Made by a program: the position numbers and the translations under genes | Assembly: GCF_004786015.1 (NCBI RefSeq) | Contig: NZ_CP032096.1 | Coordinates: 868,001 to 932,000, forward strand | Source: Hydrogenovibrio crunogenus | GTDB lineage: Bacteria; Pseudomonadota; Gammaproteobacteria; Thiomicrospirales; Thiomicrospiraceae | Length of the DNA: 64,000 nucleotides | Direction: 5' to 3' | Shown here: positions 23,315 to 30,665 of the stretch, piece by piece | Numbering within the stretch: the first letter of the stretch is position 1 | Layout: each line of letters begins with the position of its first letter | The notes under the pieces: model-generated | What the model was told of the DNA's origin: nothing | The model's input: the letters and a program-made list of their open reading frames with translations, nothing else | Databases searched by the model: none

Positions 23315-24823
23315 GTGTCAGATAAAAAGCCGCTTGTTCAATCGTTCCCGCCCAGGTGGGGATATTTTATTGCTATCGCTGTCGTGGGCGCAGTTGCGTT
23401 GTTGTTTCAGTTGGTTTACAGCTTGAAACAAAACCAGGCCTTATTTGATACGCAGGTAAAGTATTTAACAGAAAATGTTCAGGGCGCGTTTTATGATTCG
23501 GCGACCAATCTTAAAGATAAGTATAACTTTTTGTTATTACATTACAGTCATTTGGAAGGGATTACGCGGTTAGTCAATCATGCTGACAGAGAGGCACTGT
23601 ACCAGAAAGTTAAAGTGGATTTTGACGCCATGCAGCAGAAAGACCCTAGCTTATTCGTCATGCATTTTCATGACCCAAATAACATTACGATTTTACGGGT
23701 ACACAATCCCAAAGTGTATGGAGATGATGTGACAAATACTCGCCCCATGGTGGTTTATGTCAATAATAACCGTCATCAGATCAGTGCATTTGAAGCTGGA
23801 AGAACAGGGCTTTCGTATCGAATCAACACGCCCTTTTTTAGCGAGAATGGACAATACTTAGGTGTGCTGGAATTCGGTGTGAAACCGGAATATTTCATTA
23901 AACGACTTAAAAACCGGTTTGATGTCCAAGCTCGTTTACTGGTTAAAAAACGTGCTTTTAAGCATTTTAAATACGAAGAAAACTATCCGGTTGTTGGTCA
24001 CTATTCAATCCTTTATTCCGATCCTATCTTTAATGAAGTTGAAATCCACAAATCTGAAAAGTCTCAATTAATTCATAAAGATAATAAAACGTATTTAGTC
24101 GTTTCAGGATTACACCTGGACTCTTATGATGGTCACACTTTAGCTGAATTTCAAGTGCTTGAGGATATCACGCATTTTTATCAAAAACACATGCGAAGTT
24201 TTTGGTTGCACTGGGTATTGAATGTTGCCGGTTTGTTGGTCTTTTTAATTCTCGTGTACTTTATTTTGAAGCGTTACAGTGATCGCCTGATGAGATCCAT
24301 GAATACAATCAGTGTCTTGCAACAAAAAAATGAGGCGATGAAATACAGCAGTGAAATTGACGAGTTGACGCAAGCTTACAACCGACGTTTCTTTAATCAA
24401 AAGTTACGTCAGCTTTTGCACTATCAGGATAAACGTCATCCGGTTTCAATATTGTTTTATGATATTGACTTTTTTAAGCAGATTAATGATACCCATGGAC
24501 ATTTAGTCGGCGATGATATTTTAAAATCATTGAGTCAATTTATGCGAAGCCATCTGCGCTCTGAAGATATTCTGGTGCGATGGGGAGGGGAGGAGTTTGC
24601 GATCGTTTTAAAAGAAGCGCATTTAAAAGAAGCCGTTGAAAAAGCAGAAGAGCTTCGTCAAGCGGTAGCAGAAAAAACCTGGCCGAATGACGTCAAGATG
24701 ACCATCAGTATCAGTGTGACGGAATTACATGAAAATGACAATCTCAAGTCGTTACAAGCGCGGTTGGATGACTTGCTTTACCAGGCCAAAGAGTCGGGCC
24801 GTAATCGTGTCGAATTTGAATAA
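23315..24823 (+). CDS. Membrane diguanylate cyclase with periplasmic Cache-type sensor
   Basis: The protein has 502 residues; GTG start after AAAGGAATG. Helices at about 14-36 and 292-318 enclose a large periplasmic region with double-Cache features (YDSATNLKDKYNFLLLHY, DPSLFVMHFHDPNNITILRVHNP, GYRINTPFF-like LSYRINTPFFSENGQYLGVLEFG). The C-terminal GGDEF domain is intact: DIDFFKQINDTHGHLVGDD, RWGGEEF, inhibitory RSED just before, and EKTWPNDVKMTISISV. It makes c-di-GMP from two GTP in response to a periplasmic ligand. The region resembles sensors called double Cache/DUF3404-like; the ligand is unknown. Confidence 0.9.
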   Translation: MSDKKPLVQSFPPRWGYFIAIAVVGAVALLFQLVYSLKQNQALFDTQVKYLTENVQGAFYDSATNLKDKYNFLLLHYSHLEGITRLVNHADREALYQKVKVDFDAMQQKDPSLFVMHFHDPNNITILRVHNPKVYGDDVTNTRPMVVYVNNNRHQISAFEAGRTGLSYRINTPFFSENGQYLGVLEFGVKPEYFIKRLKNRFDVQARLLVKKRAFKHFKYEENYPVVGHYSILYSDPIFNEVEIHKSEKSQLIHKDNKTYLVVSGLHLDSYDGHTLAEFQVLEDITHFYQKHMRSFWLHWVLNVAGLLVFLILVYFILKRYSDRLMRSMNTISVLQQKNEAMKYSSEIDELTQAYNRRFFNQKLRQLLHYQDKRHPVSILFYDIDFFKQINDTHGHLVGDDILKSLSQFMRSHLRSEDILVRWGGEEFAIVLKEAHLKEAVEKAEELRQAVAEKTWPNDVKMTISISVTELHENDNLKSLQARLDDLLYQAKESGRNRVEFE

Positions 24824-24834
24824 ATAAAGTCCTG

Positions 24835-25272
24835 TCAGCTGCTTTGTGAAAGTAAACAATTTTTTAAGCATTGCTGATTCTTAGTGATGTCAGCCAGTGT
24901 GTATTGATCTAAAGTTGCTAAAAAAGCTTCCATCGCCTTGAATAAAGCAGGCTTGAGTAAACAGATTTCTTGAATTTGACATAACGGTTTTTCGCAGTTG
25001 ACAGGATTTAATGTCATTTCAAATTTTCTAACAACTTGACCGACAAGTATTTCTGACGGCGCTTTACATAAAATGATGCCACCGTTTTTGCCTCGAATTG
25101 TCCGGATCATGCCTTCTTTCCCTAACTGGTGGACCACTTTGATTAAATGATTTTTAGGGATATCAAATTTTTCTGAAATCGTTTTGATTTGTATTTTAGT
25201 ATCGGGCTCATCTTGCATTGCCAAGTACATAAGTACTCGTAGTGCGTAGTCGGTATATTTGGTTAATTGCAT
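24835..25272 (-). CDS. nsrR: NsrR-type Rrf2 regulator 1
   Basis: The protein has 145 residues from ATG 25272, which opens with the family start MQLTKYTDYALRVLMYLA. It has a winged helix (ISEKFDIPKNHLIKVVHQL), a wing RGKNGGI, and the iron-sulfur ligands Cys93-x4-Cys98-x5-Cys104, the NsrR spacing. NsrR loses repression when nitric oxide attacks its cluster. It is divergent from a membrane protein gene across an 11-1-11 operator, and a weaker site overlaps its own start, implying autoregulation. A second NsrR lies 2 kb away. Confidence 0.88.
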   Translation of the reverse strand: MQLTKYTDYALRVLMYLAMQDEPDTKIQIKTISEKFDIPKNHLIKVVHQLGKEGMIRTIRGKNGGIILCKAPSEILVGQVVRKFEMTLNPVNCEKPLCQIQEICLLKPALFKAMEAFLATLDQYTLADITKNQQCLKNCLLSQSS

Positions 25273-25273
25273 A

Positions 25274-25296
25274 AAGGTGTATCTTGTATATATCTT
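25274..25296. promoter_or_regulatory. Degenerate NsrR-like operator at the nsrR1 start
   Basis: An 11-1-11 dyad, AAGGTGTATCT-T-GTATATATCTT, resembles the AAGATGYATTT half-site with about three mismatches per arm. It sits just before the nsrR1 start codon, where bound protein would block its own transcription. Confidence 0.4.
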
Positions 25297-25322
25297 TATG
25301 GACATTGAGGTGAAAAATCTTT

Positions 25323-25345
25323 AAGATGTATTTTGATTGCATCTT
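25323..25345. promoter_or_regulatory. NsrR operator between nsrR1 and the membrane protein gene
   Basis: A strong 11-1-11 dyad, AAGATGTATTT-T-GATTGCATCTT, matches the described NsrR half-site consensus (AAGATGCYTTT in enterics). It ends 14 bp before the ATG of the plus-strand membrane protein gene, so binding would directly block that gene's transcription or leader. Confidence 0.8.
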
Positions 25346-25359
25346 AAAGGAGTAGGAGC

Positions 25360-25905
25360 ATGTCCGTTACCCATTTAAATTATAGTCAAAAGAAACTGTC
25401 GAAAACCCCGCATCATATTTTTAATTTAAACATGATTCTTGTGCATTTATTTGCCGTAGTGTTTTTATTTGAATTTCATCTTTATTATTGGTTTTGGATT
25501 ATTCCCATCGTTTCAATCATGATTATGCTATCACAATATGCTTTTTTCAGATCGTTGCTTTCAAGAGAGGAAATCGAACATAAAGCGACTAACCAGTATG
25601 TGCTAGCAAACTGGAGACTTGTTAACCGTCATAATCGCATTATTTTAATGGGGTATGCCATTGGCGGAAGTTTGTTATCAATCGGGTATTTTTTGTCAAA
25701 TAATATGACACCTGATCCCAATATGGGGCAAATTGTTATGACCATTTTTTTGTATTTATCCGGTAATTTAATGCTGTTGATTTTACTGGTGACCTTTGTG
25801 TTGAGTAGTGGTGCTGTTTGGCATGCGAGTAAAGGTGAGATGACACGAGCACTTGAGAAACAGATACAACTTCTTCCAGCTGGAAATGGTCGTTTGTCTA
25901 AATAA
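25360..25905 (+). CDS. Four-helix membrane protein under NsrR operator, function unknown
   Basis: The 181-residue protein has helices at about 24-42, 45-62, 96-115 and 128-152. Hydrophobic segments hold several histidines (HHIFNLNMILVHLF, FEFHLYYWF, NRHNRI), which could bind metal or haem. It has a good ribosome site AAAGGAGTAGGAGC. The NsrR operator next to its start predicts induction by nitric oxide, so a part in NO or nitrosative-stress defence is likely from context. The family was not recognised; it is not NnrS by length. Confidence 0.6.
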   Translation: MSVTHLNYSQKKLSKTPHHIFNLNMILVHLFAVVFLFEFHLYYWFWIIPIVSIMIMLSQYAFFRSLLSREEIEHKATNQYVLANWRLVNRHNRIILMGYAIGGSLLSIGYFLSNNMTPDPNMGQIVMTIFLYLSGNLMLLILLVTFVLSSGAVWHASKGEMTRALEKQIQLLPAGNGRLSK

Positions 25906-25909
25906 GAAC

Positions 25910-25947
25910 TTGCCCCCTGTCTTTTAACAAAGAGAAAGAGGGCAATA
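25910..25947. terminator. Imperfect bidirectional hairpin between convergent genes
   Basis: TTGCCCCCTGTCTTT pairs imperfectly with AAAGAGGGCAA between the ends of the NO-responsive membrane protein gene and hmp. Base pairing is good at the base of the stem, with mismatches in the middle. The position argues for termination in both directions. Confidence 0.45.
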
Positions 25948-25951
25948 AAGG

Positions 25952-27139
25952 TTAACTTAATGTGGTTGTCGGACCAAATATTTCGTAATGTCTTTGTTGT
26001 TCGCTTATTCCAATTTCTGAGCACATCTTGTTTACTGCACTCATAAAAGGTTTCGAGCCGCAAAAATATACATCCGGTTGAGTATTATCCGGTAGCCACT
26101 TTTGTAAAACCTCTTTCGTTAAATAACCTTGATGATCCGCACCAGATTCAACTTCATAGGCAACATAATAATGAAATCCATATCGTTGCTGTAAGTTTGT
26201 TATTGCCTTTTTCATAAGGTGATGTTCACTGTCACGACAGCATTGAATAAAGGTGATTTTGTTCGCGTCCATGGTTTTTAACTGCTGTAAAAGCATACTT
26301 AATAATGGCGTTAATCCAACGCCACCGGCAATAAAGGTGATATGAGAGGAATCAGGAGATTGAATGGTAAAGTCTCCTGTTGGTGGTTGTAACCAAACTG
26401 TATCGCTTACTTTTGCTTTGTGGAGATGGTTTGAGACAGTGCCAGGAAACTCGGAACCATGACCTTCTTGTTTAACCGTGATTCTATAAAAATCTTCTCC
26501 TGGCGCATTAGACAAGGAATATTGTCGAATTTCTTCATAGTCGCTTTTTTCTGGCTTAACCCGAACCCCAACATACTGACCCGCTTCAAAGCTGGCATGT
26601 CGTCCGTCTTCTGCCTTTAAGTAGAAGGATTTAATGCCTTTTGATTCTGTCGTGATTTGATCAATCTTAAATGGTTTGAATCCTCTCCACCCTTGTATTT
26701 TTTGTTCATTTTCAAGGTAGATATCTTCTTCTGTCGCAATGAAAATATCTGCCAGTGCATTGTAAGCGATGCGCCAGGCATCAAGGATGGGGTGCGATTT
26801 CGGGAGTTCAAGGTGTTCTTCTATTGCTTCAAGAAGATATTTTCCAACAATAGGGTAATGTTCAGGTTGAATCGATAAACTGGCATGCTTGTTGGCAATG
26901 CGTTTTACCATGGGGGTGAGTTCCTGTAATTCATCAATTTTACTGGCATACATGAAAACCGATTCTGCTAACGCGCGAGATTGTTCGCCTTGTGCTTGGT
27001 TCGCCATATTAAAAATATTTTGTAATTCCGGGTGATTGAGAAAAAGTTTTTGATAGAAAAGATCGGTAATTTTAAGACCTTGTTCAGCTAAAACTGGAGC
27101 GGTTTCTTTGATCGTTTGTATCACACTGTTTGATAACAT
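25952..27139 (-). CDS. hmp: Flavohaemoglobin, nitric oxide dioxygenase
   Basis: The protein has 395 residues in three domains. A globin (1-140) has the distal region FYQKLFLNHPELQNIFNMANQ and proximal His in IANKHASLSIQPEHYPIVGKYL. The FAD domain (about 150-258) has GQYVGVRV and RQYSLSNAP. The NAD domain (about 262-395) has FIAGGVGLTPLLSML and ends in HYEIFGP. It oxidises NO with O2 and NAD(P)H to nitrate in the cytosol. Two tandem NsrR-type dyads lie just upstream, between hmp and the divergent second nsrR. The start follows AAAGGAATT. Confidence 0.96.
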   Translation of the reverse strand: MLSNSVIQTIKETAPVLAEQGLKITDLFYQKLFLNHPELQNIFNMANQAQGEQSRALAESVFMYASKIDELQELTPMVKRIANKHASLSIQPEHYPIVGKYLLEAIEEHLELPKSHPILDAWRIAYNALADIFIATEEDIYLENEQKIQGWRGFKPFKIDQITTESKGIKSFYLKAEDGRHASFEAGQYVGVRVKPEKSDYEEIRQYSLSNAPGEDFYRITVKQEGHGSEFPGTVSNHLHKAKVSDTVWLQPPTGDFTIQSPDSSHITFIAGGVGLTPLLSMLLQQLKTMDANKITFIQCCRDSEHHLMKKAITNLQQRYGFHYYVAYEVESGADHQGYLTKEVLQKWLPDNTQPDVYFCGSKPFMSAVNKMCSEIGISEQQRHYEIFGPTTTLS

Positions 27140-27178
27140 TTGTATTAAATTCCTTTTTGACTGAAGAGATTGTTCTTA

Positions 27179-27226
27179 AAGATTCATATTAAATGCATCT
27201 TTAAAGATGCATGATATTTGAATGTT
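27179..27226. promoter_or_regulatory. Two tandem NsrR operators between hmp and nsrR2
   Basis: The first is an 11-1-11 dyad at 27179-27201, AAGATTCATAT-T-AAATGCATCTT. A second, weaker one is at 27204-27226, AAGATGCATGA-T-ATTTGAATGTT, two bases later. Both lie in the shared control region of hmp and the second NsrR gene, about 40 bp from the hmp start. Confidence 0.8.
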
Positions 27227-27273
27227 TTAGTGAATGTCAAATATAATGAAGTCTAATTTAGGAGTAGGTGGCA

Positions 27274-27711
27274 ATGCAGTTAACCAAACAAACCGATTTT
27301 GCTTTTCGAGTGCTGATCTATTTGGCTTCAAAAAAAACAGGCGAGTTGTCGAATATTCAGATGATTTCTGAGCGATATGAGATTTCTAAAAGCCATTTGA
27401 TGAAAGTGGTTCAAAAACTGGTCAGCCACGGCTTGGTGACCTCTATCAGAGGGCAGTATGGCGGTATTTTGTTGGAAAAAGAACTGGATGAGATTACCTT
27501 ACGACAGGTAATTGAGTTGATGGAAGCGACGTTAACCCCGGTGAACTGCGATGAACCCGTATGTAAACTTAAAGAGGTTTGCCGGTTAAAGACCTATCTA
27601 ATCCAAGCCCAAAATCAATATCTCACTTATCTGGAGCAGTTCACGCTGGCCGATATTGTCAATGATACAATTCGTCAGGAAATCTTTCCCGATATGATTC
27701 GCCTTAACTGA
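27274..27711 (+). CDS. nsrR: NsrR-type Rrf2 regulator 2
   Basis: The protein has 145 residues from ATG 27274 (GGAG nine bases upstream; the in-frame GTG at 27268 is too close). It begins MQLTKQTDFAFRVLIYLASKKTG, has the recognition region RYEISKSHLMKVVQKLVSHG and cluster ligands Cys92-x4-Cys97-x5-Cys103. It is clearly paralogous to the regulator at 24835-25272, with the same length and domain plan. It is divergent from hmp across tandem operators. Having two NsrR proteins in one NO locus is unusual; they may differ in NO sensitivity or share sites. Confidence 0.9.
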   Translation: MQLTKQTDFAFRVLIYLASKKTGELSNIQMISERYEISKSHLMKVVQKLVSHGLVTSIRGQYGGILLEKELDEITLRQVIELMEATLTPVNCDEPVCKLKEVCRLKTYLIQAQNQYLTYLEQFTLADIVNDTIRQEIFPDMIRLN

Positions 27712-27725
27712 ATTTCGCATTTCGA

Positions 27726-27752
27726 AAAATAGCCAGGCCTGGTCATTTTTGA
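27726..27752 (+). terminator. Palindromic hairpin after nsrR2 (copy 4)
   Basis: CCAGGCCTGG at 27733-27742 sits in AAAAATAGCC...GGTCATTTTT, 14 bp after the nsrR2 stop. It has a stable core, A-run before and T-run after, and looks like an intrinsic terminator. Confidence 0.72.
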
Positions 27753-27824
27753 GTTTAAAGCCATTCTTTGCCGGGTAAGTCTGTTATATTGCTTTTTATT
27801 TTTTCAAATTAAGGAAGTTGCCTG

Positions 27825-28172
27825 ATGAGTATTGAGCAAACGACACAACGCAATAGACGATTGCGTAAAAAATTATTTGTGGGTGAGTTCACCGTTTACG
27901 TGTTCGAAGTCACGCTTGAGCTTAAAGAAATGTCGTTGGAGTCGTTTGAACAGTTTGTGGATGAGTTCATAGATGTGATTGAAGACAATCAATTGATTCT
28001 TGGTGGAAGCGGAGATGGCACACGTCAGTTCCGTGGCATAGTCGCTTCTGAAAAACGTTACGCCTCCGCCACGGAAGAAGATCGCAAAACGGTGGAAGCC
28101 TGGTTAAAGAAACAATCTCAGTGTGACGTGGCCACGGTGGGCGAGCTGGTTGATATGAACGATGTGTTTTAA
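27825..28172 (+). CDS. yggL: YggL-family protein (DUF469), ribosome-associated
   Basis: The 115-residue protein has family features RNRRLRKKLFVGEF near the N-terminus, an acidic middle FVDEFIDVIEDNQLILGGSGDG, and EEDRKTVEAWLKKQ. E. coli YggL binds the 50S subunit. It is followed 23 bp later by an EF-P-like gene, so both products of this probable operon act on the ribosome. Confidence 0.9.
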   Translation: MSIEQTTQRNRRLRKKLFVGEFTVYVFEVTLELKEMSLESFEQFVDEFIDVIEDNQLILGGSGDGTRQFRGIVASEKRYASATEEDRKTVEAWLKKQSQCDVATVGELVDMNDVF

Positions 28173-28195
28173 CCAAAAGATTTGAGAGTTGTAAT

Positions 28196-28774
28196 ATGCC
28201 AAAAGCGAATGAGTTGAAAAAAGGGATGGTGGTTGAGATTAACGATGCACCTTATGTAGTGAAAACAGTCGATTGTAAAAGTCCTTCCTCTCGCGGAGCG
28301 GCGACTTTATATAAGGTGCGTTTTAATAATGTCAAAACCGGTCAAAAATTGGATGAATCTTTAAAAGGGGATGACTTTCTAAAAGAGTTGGATTGCCAGA
28401 GAATGCCGGTTCAGTTCAGTTACATGGATGGTGACAATTATGTGTTTATGAATCTAACCGATTATTCACAATACACGTTGTCTCCAGAGGATTTGGAAGG
28501 TCAGATAGGCTATATTTCTGAATCTTTGGAAGGCATGGACGCCATTGTTTTAGATGAACAGGTGATTTCGATTGAATTGCCGATTGCGATAGCGTTGGAA
28601 ATTACCGAAACGGCGCCAGGCATGAAGAGTGCCTCGGCAACCAGTCGAACCAAGCCAGCGATTTTAAGCACCGGCTTGGAAATTCAGGTGCCGGAGTATA
28701 TCGAACAAGGCGAAGTGGTTAAGGTTAACTCTGAAACCGGTAAGTTCATGTCGCGTGCGTGCGTGCGTGAGTGA
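28196..28774 (+). CDS. yeiP: Elongation factor P-like protein YeiP/EfpL
   Basis: The protein has 192 residues with a KOW-like domain 1 (LKKGMVVEINDAPYVVKTVDCKSP), two OB-type domains and the C-terminal LEIQVPEYIEQGEVVKVNSETGKFMSRA. The loop that carries the modified lysine in EF-P reads SPSSRGAATLYK, as in the EfpL subgroup, with Arg at the tip and no need for EpmA modification. It helps ribosomes through polyproline stalls. It starts 23 bp after yggL. The 42-bp CDS tail encodes an Arg-Ala-Cys-Val-Arg-Glu end. Confidence 0.93.
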   Translation: MPKANELKKGMVVEINDAPYVVKTVDCKSPSSRGAATLYKVRFNNVKTGQKLDESLKGDDFLKELDCQRMPVQFSYMDGDNYVFMNLTDYSQYTLSPEDLEGQIGYISESLEGMDAIVLDEQVISIELPIAIALEITETAPGMKSASATSRTKPAILSTGLEIQVPEYIEQGEVVKVNSETGKFMSRACVRE

Positions 28775-28798
28775 TCTTAAAAAGAGAAGGAGAAGGGT

Positions 28799-29041
28799 AT
28801 GAAAGAGGTTCAGCTTAAATCAACCATCACGTGTCCGGCGTGTGGCGAGCTATCCGAAGAGGTGATGCCGACCAATGCTTGTCAATGGTATTACGAGTGT
28901 CGCCACTGTCATGCGATATTAACGCCTGAGAAGGGCGATTGTTGTGTGTTCTGTTCGTATGGAACCGTTTCTTGTCCGCCTATTCAGAATGACGATCACT
29001 GTTGTTCCAATAAACATGCTGAAAAGATTATTCGTGAGTGA
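28799..29041 (+). CDS. GDCCVxC-domain small cysteine-rich protein
   Basis: The protein has 80 residues and ten cysteines: CPACGE, CRHCH, and the signature GDCCVFCSYGTVSCPP, followed by HCC. The pairing suggests zinc or heavy-metal binding; related genes often sit near metal-resistance loci, but none is here. AGAAGGAGAAGGGT gives it a strong ribosome site. Its end overlaps the tail of the convergent gene at 29028 by 14 bp. Confidence 0.85.
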   Translation: MKEVQLKSTITCPACGELSEEVMPTNACQWYYECRHCHAILTPEKGDCCVFCSYGTVSCPPIQNDDHCCSNKHAEKIIRE

Positions 29042-29729
29042 TTTTAACCGACTTGTAGAGTTGCGGGTCTTGGGCCTTCTTTTTTAACCAGCTGTTGGCG
29101 GCGCTTTGCACTGAGCGTTCTATGGCCGCACGCTTGCCAGTCCCGTTGTTTTTCGCCTCTGTCTGCACCTTTTCTTTGTTATTGCTGACCCAAAAACGCC
29201 AATAAGCCACGAGATCACTGTTCCAGAAACGATCCGGGTTGGAGGCCACATAATGCAGAAACTTATCAAAGCTGACGTTCGCTACTTCGGCCGTTAAGCC
29301 TTCTTCCTGTGCGTATAAAAGCAACGCTTCGGTGTCTTCTTTAATCAATTGAGACAGTTTTTTATTGAGAATGGAATCGGTGCCTTGGAATCGTTTCAAA
29401 TGTTTTTTGAGGTTGTCATCCAATAATGGCTCGCTGCCACGTAAATTACTGTCCGCCTCCAGTGTCAGCCCTGTTTGCGCTTGGTAAGCGGTTGGGTTGA
29501 TGGTGAAAATACAAAAGTCTTCCAGGTTGCGCCTGACTTCAATGATTTTACGTTCTTCCAAACGAAGCAATACCTTATAGAGCAATTCGTCTTTCCAGAA
29601 AGAAAAAATCTGTTCCAACTCATCGGTTTTAATGGGCGTTCGGGCATAGTTAAATTGCAGCCACCCCAAAAAAATCGCTTCATGTATCGATAGTTTTTCA
29701 GCAACTTGCGTTTCAAAACGGATATTCAT
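29028..29729 (-). CDS. Putative replication or primosome protein (winged-helix plus DnaT-like region)
   Basis: The 233-residue protein has an N-terminal winged-helix-like domain (about 12-75; LSIHEAIFLGWLQFNYARTPIKTDELEQIF, LLRLEERKIIEVRR). Its C-terminal region (about 160-200; FDKFLHYVASNPDRFWNSDLVAYWRFWVSNNKEK) resembles the DNA-binding domain of DnaT-like helicase-loading proteins. The linker is charged. It is read after the gene at 29744 with a 14-bp gap. Replication is suggested by the look of the pair, which resembles phage replication modules; no other phage genes surround it. Alternatively it is an uncharacterised chromosomal regulator. Confidence 0.5.
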   Translation of the reverse strand: MNIRFETQVAEKLSIHEAIFLGWLQFNYARTPIKTDELEQIFSFWKDELLYKVLLRLEERKIIEVRRNLEDFCIFTINPTAYQAQTGLTLEADSNLRGSEPLLDDNLKKHLKRFQGTDSILNKKLSQLIKEDTEALLLYAQEEGLTAEVANVSFDKFLHYVASNPDRFWNSDLVAYWRFWVSNNKEKVQTEAKNNGTGKRAAIERSVQSAANSWLKKKAQDPQLYKSVKITHE

Positions 29730-29743
29730 AGAGCGCCTTAAAA

Positions 29744-30412
29744 TTATTTTGCAGCGTTGGTGGAGTTTTGTAAGTTTTTGACCAGCTTTTCAGTCGCTTG
29801 ACTGATGGTAATCAGATTGTCTGGACTTTGCAGGCGTTTCATGACTTCTTTGGCTTGCTCCGGGTTTCCAATCAATACGGGTGGGGCTTTTTTAGCGCCT
29901 TTGATTTTGGCATTTTGTGCATTAATAATGCCCGTCAACTCTATCGGTGGTTGTTGTTGAGCAGGCGTACCATACAAAGCTCGGTAAGCATTTTTAAATT
30001 CGTTTGCTTTGAACACCAAAGATTTTTCATCCGGAATGTCGCATAAGGCCATCCATCCACCCATTTTATGAATGATTTGGTGGATCAATGGGTCATGAAA
30101 CACCACATCCTGATAAGCCCCGACTTTTCGAATGGCGGTTTCAACTTCATTCCAGGCTCGAAGGGCATTGTCCTGTGTGCCCCCTTTGCAGTTTTTGATG
30201 ATATCGGAAACTTTTGGCCACCACTTTCCGTCTTCTGGGTGTTGCATGTGCGCATTAAATGCCGCTTGCACCTCATCAATGGAATAATCTTTTAGACCAT
30301 TCCAGTACATTTCAAATGTAAGGTCCGTTAAGTCCTTTTCATAATACGCAAATACCCAGCTGAGGATTTGCGAGAACTTTTCCATGTCTTGAACTTGCAT
30401 AGCGTGTCCCAT
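29744..30412 (-). CDS. DUF6475/lambda-P-like putative replication protein
   Basis: The 222-residue protein has the pattern F-x-x-x-L-x-W-x-F-A-Y-Y-EKDLTDLTFEMYW, then DYSIDEVQAAFNAHMQHPEDGKWWPKVSDIIK, AWNEVETAIRKVG and HQIIHKMGGWMALC. These recur in phage-encoded helicase-loader-type proteins annotated DUF6475. The C-terminal 70 residues are low-complexity and basic. It probably pairs with the downstream gene. The start is uncertain: Met5 at 30400 has a better ribosome site (GGGA seven bases upstream) than the ATG at 30412. Confidence 0.55.
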   Translation of the reverse strand: MGHAMQVQDMEKFSQILSWVFAYYEKDLTDLTFEMYWNGLKDYSIDEVQAAFNAHMQHPEDGKWWPKVSDIIKNCKGGTQDNALRAWNEVETAIRKVGAYQDVVFHDPLIHQIIHKMGGWMALCDIPDEKSLVFKANEFKNAYRALYGTPAQQQPPIELTGIINAQNAKIKGAKKAPPVLIGNPEQAKEVMKRLQSPDNLITISQATEKLVKNLQNSTNAAK

Positions 30413-30556
30413 TAATGACGTTGTTGAGCAAAGCGCGCGGCTTAAGTCATTGCCGATAAATTAAGTAAAATGAATTGTATTGTTATTTCGATATCTTATC
30501 ATTTTTGAACCGTATCTGTGATTGCAATTCATCGGGAAAATTCATCTGAAATTTGA

Positions 30557-30566
30557 CCAGGCCTGA
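30557..30566. repeat. CCAGGCCTGG variant (one mismatch) in a divergent intergenic region
   Basis: TTTGACCAGGCCTGATTAAAA differs from the decamer only at its last base. It lies about 100 bp before dacB and 145 bp before the divergent gene at 30412. This is a promoter-side site, where a terminator makes no sense. Confidence 0.6.
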
Positions 30567-30665
30567 TTAAAATAGGGGGCTCAAAGTTCGTCGAAGAAAA
30601 GCGTATATCAAACACCTGCAAAAGGCGTTAAAATGAAAGACAAAGTATTTAGTTAAAGGTTTGAT

